NCBI GenBank assembly: GCA_030068075.1
Contig: CM057841.1
Coordinates: forward strand, 37,861,030-37,925,029
From: Paguma larvata
Lineage: Eukaryota > Chordata > Mammalia > Carnivora > Viverridae
Direction: 5' to 3'
DNA: 64,000 nt
Position numbers and translations under genes: made by a program. The notes under the pieces were generated by a model that worked only from the letters and a program-made list of their open reading frames with translations, was not told where the DNA came from and searched no databases. The first letter of the stretch is position 1; every line of letters begins with the position of its first letter. Positions 58,581 through 64,000 of this stretch are shown here, one piece after another.

Positions 58581-58736
58581 GGCAAAACTTTACTGAACAC
58601 CTACTCTATCGAACATTTTGGTAAGTATTAGGGAAACTAGAACCTCTTTTACAATTTTCAGTTTGCTCTCAAGAGGGAGACAGGAGTGCTTTGACACATG
58701 GTACATCTTATTTATACTATGTTGACTCCTGCTTAG

Positions 58737-58767
<31 letters not shown>

Positions 58768-60600
58768 TATTTTAGTTTGCATTTTTAAAGGAAAATTCAC
58801 TGACTTACGGCAGTAAAATAGTGCTTACATGTACATATCTTCAGTATGTGTGTGTGTGTATATATATATTCCAGTTATACACTGTAAGATTTCAAATTTC
58901 AAATACTTGTTCCTTTAAAACAATGCTGCTGCATGGAAAAGAAACTCCTAGAAACTCAAAGACATTGTGTTCTCTCGGGATCACTTTTATTCAGAACAGG
59001 CTCTATTGCTTTCTTCGCCAATTTAAATTGTATTTAGCGCTTCAATAAATGAAAAGAATATAAAAAGAGACATAAAATAGCAACAAAGAATCCAAATGCA
59101 TCTAGATCTCCTACTTTACTTTTGAATATTTTAAAAAGTTAAAGCATAAGATTACATCAAATATTTATTGAATCTCAAAATGTATCCCTTTCATTTATTG
59201 TATTAAATTTATTAACAAGAGCAAATACTGAAATGCCACTTTATCTTAATGAGTGTGGGATTATAATTCATTAATGTGATATTAATCCTAATTTATGATC
59301 ATTTTAATTTATGTGCATTTTAACATTTCCATTAGCATTTTTATTAAAAAAAGAAAATTTGAATAATATATCCTTCTTGAAGGTTTCCATCCACATACAA
59401 GGCATTCCTGAAACAGAGGTATCAGTATGCGTCACTCTTATACACAGCATTTTTGCTAAAAATAAACTGAAGCCATTCAAAATTGTGTTTCATCATTTAT
59501 GCTGGAAATTATTTGTGCCATCCTTTTCTTTACATTAACTAATGCCTCTGATAATAAATTGCATTATAATCCTAACTTAGGTTTCGACGGTCCATTCTGT
59601 TTAAAGGTAACTGAGGGAGAAGGGGAAAACATAGGTTTTTTAAATCATAAAACACAAAGCTAATATTTAGGTCTCTAACCATATGAACTGGAGAGGTGAA
59701 CATATTTAATTGAGCTTCAGTTACCTCCCTAGAATATAGGGATAAAACATCTACTTTTCAGATGTGATTTTGGAATCTGAGATGATCTATTTGAGAAATA
59801 GAGAAAAAGGGGAGTGGACACAGTAAGTGTATGTACAATAACTATTTTTATATCAGGATCATATTCAACCATTTGCAACTATCTGAAAACACTGTGAAAA
59901 GACAACTTGCACCACAAGTGAAAGCAAGTTCCCAAGACTCTATCCCGGACAAACATGGAAAAAAACACAACAAAACAAAACACCAACCAAACAAACACCC
60001 TAAGTAAACATTGCATGCTCCTTCTTTCTTCTAGAAATTCATTTTTAGCAAACCTCAGTAAAACCCAGATCGCTTGGGTAATGGTATTCTTGAAACAAAG
60101 AAAATTGTGTTTCTATATTTATTTGGCTCATCCTATTGTTTGTATCTGACACACACACACAGACACACACTCACATGATTATTTAAGTAAACCAACTTGA
60201 CATTACGAATAAAAGGTTTGTGGATATATAAGAACAGCAATTTACAGGCAACAAATGCTCATAAGACTCCAGGTCTGGACTTCAAAAGGACTCGGAGAAC
60301 AGAAAGACAAGCTGTTTTCTTTGTCGTGCATCCTACAAGTCAGCCAGCACCTGCTCACTTCAATGCAACTGCACTACTCCCATCACCAAGACCCTCTCTG
60401 TGAGATCATGGTGCAAAAGATGTCCCCAATACAATGAATTTTCACATACTGTGCATGATCTAGAAGGGTGAGGATCACTTCTCCCAAGGGCTGCTTCTGT
60501 GACACGGAGCAGGCTGGGCAAGGGACGCCTGCAAATTCTCCTTAAGAGGTACAACTCTCAAGGCCTGACTACAGAAAGTTCTCACCCATTCATTTATTAA
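58581..60600. other. Intronic sequence, AT-rich
   Basis: Holds (TA)n after an A-run at 58737-58770, (GT)n(TA)n at 58847-58870, and a weak MIR-like stretch at 59660-59780 (GAGCTTCAGTTACCTCCCTA). Otherwise nothing assigned. Confidence 0.45.
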
Positions 60601-61340
60601 ATATGAACAGAGAAAGTTTACAAACAACACACGCATGGTTGCTGCTCTCCAAGACCCAAAGGCTAGTGAGAAATAAACACACACAGAAAATTTAGGGTAA
60701 GTAGACTGATTATTATTATTATTACATGTGTTACTAATTATCTGATAAACATATTTACATGCATAAATGCCATGTTATTGTCACAGCAAACTAGATAGTA
60801 TTTCTCCACTTTACCAATGCAACTATTGCAATTCAGAGAGTTTTAGGGAACTCTTCCACAGAATGCACTATCAGCAAGTGGAAATCCTCAGAGTGTATGC
60901 TTTAGAATCAATTTCTTGGATTCAAATGCATGCTCTACAGTCTATGATATGGAGGGCTATGGGAGCATACAGAAATTTTACTTAACTCAGAACGTGGAGT
61001 GTGGAGGGATGGAAAAGACCTCCCCAAAAAGTCATGATTAAAACCTCAAATCTCAAAGAAGCGAGGAAACACAAGCCAGCCAAAGGTAATAGTATGGATA
61101 AAGATCGAGAGAAAAAACACAGCACACTGTGTTAGAGAGAGTAAAGATGATTTAATATAGCTAGAGCACTGAGTTAAGAGAAAATATGGCAAAAAAAATA
61201 AGAAGAAGAATAGAAAGTCAGGCAGGGGTCAGATTATGCAGTTTGGAAAACAAGAAGTGGAATTTAGATTTGACTATGAAAGTAACAAGAGTCCATATAC
61301 ACAGGGTTTCAGTAAGGAGCCTGACATGATCCTAATTTTG
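60601..61340 (+). repeat. Ancient interspersed repeats (two or more fragments)
   Basis: 60770-60900 is MIR-like (TTACCAATGCAACTATTGC with AGAGAGTTTTAGGGAACTC). 61215-61335 (GGTCAGATTATGCAGTTTGG, TTTCAGTAAGGAGCCTGACA then TGATCC) resembles the late part of the old repeat seen at 37290. Boundaries approximate. Confidence 0.45.
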
Positions 61341-61724
61341 TTTTAGTAACATCACAGAGATTGGTGTGTGTGTGCCTAGAAGAAGGGTCTTGCAGGCAAA
61401 AGAGGAAGAGGAGGTCAGAGAGGAAACAGACACCAATTCACAAAGCTACCCTGCTTTTGGTTCTCCAGTTCAGCCTGACACCCATGATGTGTCACATCTA
61501 CAACCAGACGAATCTCCAATCCCTCTGGCCACTCATTACAGCCTGGCTGGAGAAGCAGAGAGTGTCAGGTATGCAAAGAGTGATCCCAGTCTCTTAGAAG
61601 AAGTCTTCAGTCTCAGGGATCATAACAGGACTGCTACATAATTGAAATGAACTGTGAGTATCGGTATAATTATACCCTCATTATCTTCCATATATTTGCA
61701 TAATACCCCCCAATTAAAATGAGT

Positions 61725-61852
61725 TTAGTCTACAAAAGTCATGGGAAGAAGGATCGGCATTTACATTCCCCTTTGTATTCCCACTGTCTAGTAAGGTGTC
61801 TGTCACAGCGTGGGATGCTCAAGATGTTTTTGTGGAATAAAGTGAATGGGAA
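61725..61852 (+). repeat. L2 LINE 3' end fragment
   Basis: CCCTTTGTATTCCCACTGTC, AGTAAGGTGTCTGTCACAGC and GATGCTCAAGATGTTTTTGT then GGAATAAAGTGAATGG parallel the L2 end (CTTTGTATCCCCAGCGCC, CAGTGCCTGGCACA, GTGCTCAATAAATGTTTG). Confidence 0.6.
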
Positions 61853-62034
61853 GGAAAGGAGGGAAATAACATCTTCTCATTCCATTTTCAAAAGGACATA
61901 TAGGAGAGAGAAAGGTATTTAGAAAAATTAGGCACAGTGATCCAAAGTCTAATGATTCTAAATCCAAAGCCCTGGAGTCCCCCCAGTATGTATTCAACTT
62001 TAACACCCAACATAAGAACTGAGACCTGGTAGAT

Positions 62035-62112
62035 GGGAATGTTGACAGAAGGATGAGTGGGTGGGTGGATAAATGGATGGCTAATGGATGGGTAAGAGAT
62101 GGATAATAAATA
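62035..62112. repeat. Degenerate (GGAT)n repeat
   Basis: GGATGAGTGGGTGGGTGGAT, AAATGGATGGCTAATGGATG and GGTAAGAGATGGATAA show GGAT/GGGT units with interruptions. Confidence 0.8.
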
Positions 62113-63560
62113 GCAATAACCTCATACTCAGAAATCACTGTTCTCAGAAAAAAGCCCTACCCCACCCCAGTCTCCAATGTCACCCACACCTCTTTGTAAC
62201 TGTCAAAAAAAAAAAAAAAGTTGAGACTACTTTATAACCTTCTCACACAGCATCCCTGAGGACATTAAAGTACTCCTAGGACAAGAGAGTCTAGAGAGGA
62301 TGAATTCCTCTCTTAATGTCTATTTAATACCAAAGAACGATTTAATTACCATTCTGCCACCTTTCCCTCTGGAGTGAGTGGTGAGGGATGATATCCAGTG
62401 ACCTAAAGGGGAATTTACTTCCTCATCATTTCCTTATCAACTGAAAACTGGATAGCTCAAGCATCAGAACTTATTTGGAAGTTCCACTCTATCTGGAAGG
62501 ACATCACCAAAGAGTGTGTCATTTCCTATCTTGCTCTAGAGAAGTATCCAAGTTGCCAAGAAAGAATCATCATCTGGCAGAACCCAGAGAAGTTAACAGG
62601 GAACACTGAGGCATAAAACTGTCACCTACTGATCCCTATTTTTCAAGAATCAGCTCCACTTTGGAGAAAATAGCAAGCTTGGCACTCTTGGATCAACTTG
62701 CATCCTAGCACCTTATTCTCAGTATCTGGTACTGTGCCTGTCAGGGAGAAACCTTACTATGGTCTATGACTCTATCCGATAGATAGATAATCTCATCCTT
62801 CACTACCAGTGAGTAGACTGATAATCTCATCCTTACTCACAACCATTCACTACCAAAGATGGCACTAGGGACTTTGACACAATGTAACATTTTGGTCTAA
62901 ATCCCAAGAATGTGGGACTTGAATCTAAATAAAAAACATATTTATAGAAAGCTAGGAGACTGAAAGGGCAAGTGAAGAAAAAGAGCAAAAAGGGGATAAG
63001 AATCCTTTTCAAGTTTCTTAACTGCTCCCTGCCAATAAGGAGCAGGGAGTAAAGCTACATAAGAGGCAAAGCAGCATCCCGACATTTTGTAAGACAAAGC
63101 TGGGGGTATGCAATTACTCTTGTGATCACATTCTCTAAGAAAAAAAAAAAAAAACATTCAGTGAAACACTAGTTCTCAAAGTAACTCTACTATAAACCAA
63201 GTTACCCTTCAGTTTGTCTTAAGAGGTAAAAAGGTAAACAAGAAATAATCCCTGATTAAAATAACAGAACAGAGCATCCCATACTGAAAATGACTCCTGC
63301 TTCACAAAAACACAGGTTTCCTAAAGAATCACCACAGGCAAAGGCATAGCATCTTGATATCTCAGACCTATGTTCTTTGCATTCTCTGTCAGTTACTAGT
63401 GTGAACACTGAACAGCTTGACCTGACCATGGGAACTGATGTCCAAAGAAATAGAAAGTTGGAAACAAGTCCAAGTCCAAGTGAACTGCTGTTTTCTTTTT
63501 TTGGCCTCTAGGATCTAAAAATATAGTTAGAAAAAAAAATACATTGTCTTCACTACTCTT
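62113..63560. other. Intronic sequence with short local repeat
   Basis: Contains an A-run at 62206-62219 and an imperfect direct repeat GATAATCTCATCCTT at 62786 and 62820. No exon or assigned element. Confidence 0.45.
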
Positions 63561-63564
63561 TTAA

Positions 63565-63594
63565 AGATATATAGATAGATGATAGATAGATAGA
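63565..63594. repeat. (GATA)n microsatellite
   Basis: ATAGATAGATGATAGATAGA with one interruption. Confidence 0.85.
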
Positions 63595-63599
63595 AAGTT

Positions 63600-63705
63600 C
63601 CACAGGGGAAAGAACTCTATGTACAATATTAAACACTGTACCCCAAAAAAACATCATACTTGGCATATGGTACACACTCATTAAAGTCTATTTCTTTTTT
63701 GTCTT
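63600..63705 (+). repeat. L2-like LINE 3' end fragment
   Basis: CACAGGGGAAAGAACTCTAT, CTTGGCATATGGTACACACT and CATTAAAGTCTATTTC parallel the L2 end. Weak. Confidence 0.45.
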
Positions 63706-64000
63706 AATGTCTGCACCTTGTCAATGATTTTACATGGATGAAGGACTCAGCTTCAGTAAATATACTGACTTTTTTGACACATACAATTAACAATGACAGA
63801 ACCAGATATATACCCAGTAAATTGGATTCCAGAACATAAGCATTTTAGCATAATTCTAGAGAGACCCTCAGGAGTACCTAAGTAGTTAGTCTAGGGATCC
63901 CCCATGTCCTTAGATGAAGAGACAGAATAGAAAAGCCTCTCCAGTTTGTTCCTGAATGACAATATTTAATTGATACATTTAGAAGCCAGGAATATAAAAC

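Larger units (their letters stand above)
56654..64000 (-). other. CDH8: End of the upstream CDH8 intron
   Basis: The sequence ending ...GCATTTTAG at 56654 is the 3' end of the intron preceding the 295-nt exon. A TTAAC about 30 nt upstream of the AG could serve as branch point, while the pyrimidine tract is modest. The preceding coding exon (signal peptide/N-terminal EC1) was not found up to 64000. Confidence 0.8.

Overview
This is vertebrate nuclear DNA: AT-rich, intron-like and packed with mammalian retroelements, with no operons or prokaryotic signals. Twenty tRNA-derived SINEs share a head reading about GGCGCCTGGGTGGCTCAG, an RNA polymerase III B box (GAGTTCGAGCCCC) and a CT-rich, A-tailed 3' end. 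This is the carnivore CanSINE family in its feline form, so the source is most likely a cat-family (felid) genome. Older layers also fit a placental carnivore: MIR, L2, MLT1 LTRs, L1M fragments, MER20 and a carnivore-type Tigger element.

The only protein-coding gene I can support is a type II classical cadherin on the minus strand, best matched to CDH8 (cadherin-8). Two internal exons are visible. The 295-nt exon at 56359-56653 encodes most of ectodomain repeat EC1 and the EC1-EC2 linker. The 120-nt exon at 13091-13210 continues EC2. They join in phase across a 43,148-nt intron. Everything left of 13091 is the following intron, and everything right of 56653 is the preceding intron. The promoter, signal peptide, transmembrane and cytoplasmic exons are outside the window.

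Layout. 1-13090: AT-rich block, degraded L1 ORF2/3' end (5640-8610) with a nested SINE, three more SINEs, and an MLT1 LTR. 13091-13210: EC2 exon. 13211-24770: SINE-poor, with a Tigger MITE, a 210-bp dispersed duplication, and a mobile-element-poor island (17.8-21.4 kb) holding a perfect RFX X-box and a perfect CRE 118 bp apart. 24774-26806: MLT1 LTR split by a feline L1 insertion. 30-46 kb: SINE-dense, with a solo class II-like LTR (40704-41096) in the gene's own orientation. 46-52 kb: microsatellites, L1ME-type 3' UTR pieces, MLT1. 52-56 kb: MIRs and tandem duplications. 56359-56653: EC1 exon, with a head-on inverted SINE pair starting 176 bp upstream of its acceptor. 57.5-64 kb: MIRs, a putative ERV LTR with an exact 80-bp tandem repeat, and old repeats.

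I found no previously undescribed coding system. The strongest leads are regulatory or structural: the RFX/CRE element, the sense-oriented LTR with a poly(A) signal, the inverted SINE pair beside an exon, and several local duplications. Repeat family names come from recognising consensus motifs by eye; boundaries without target-site duplications are approximate.
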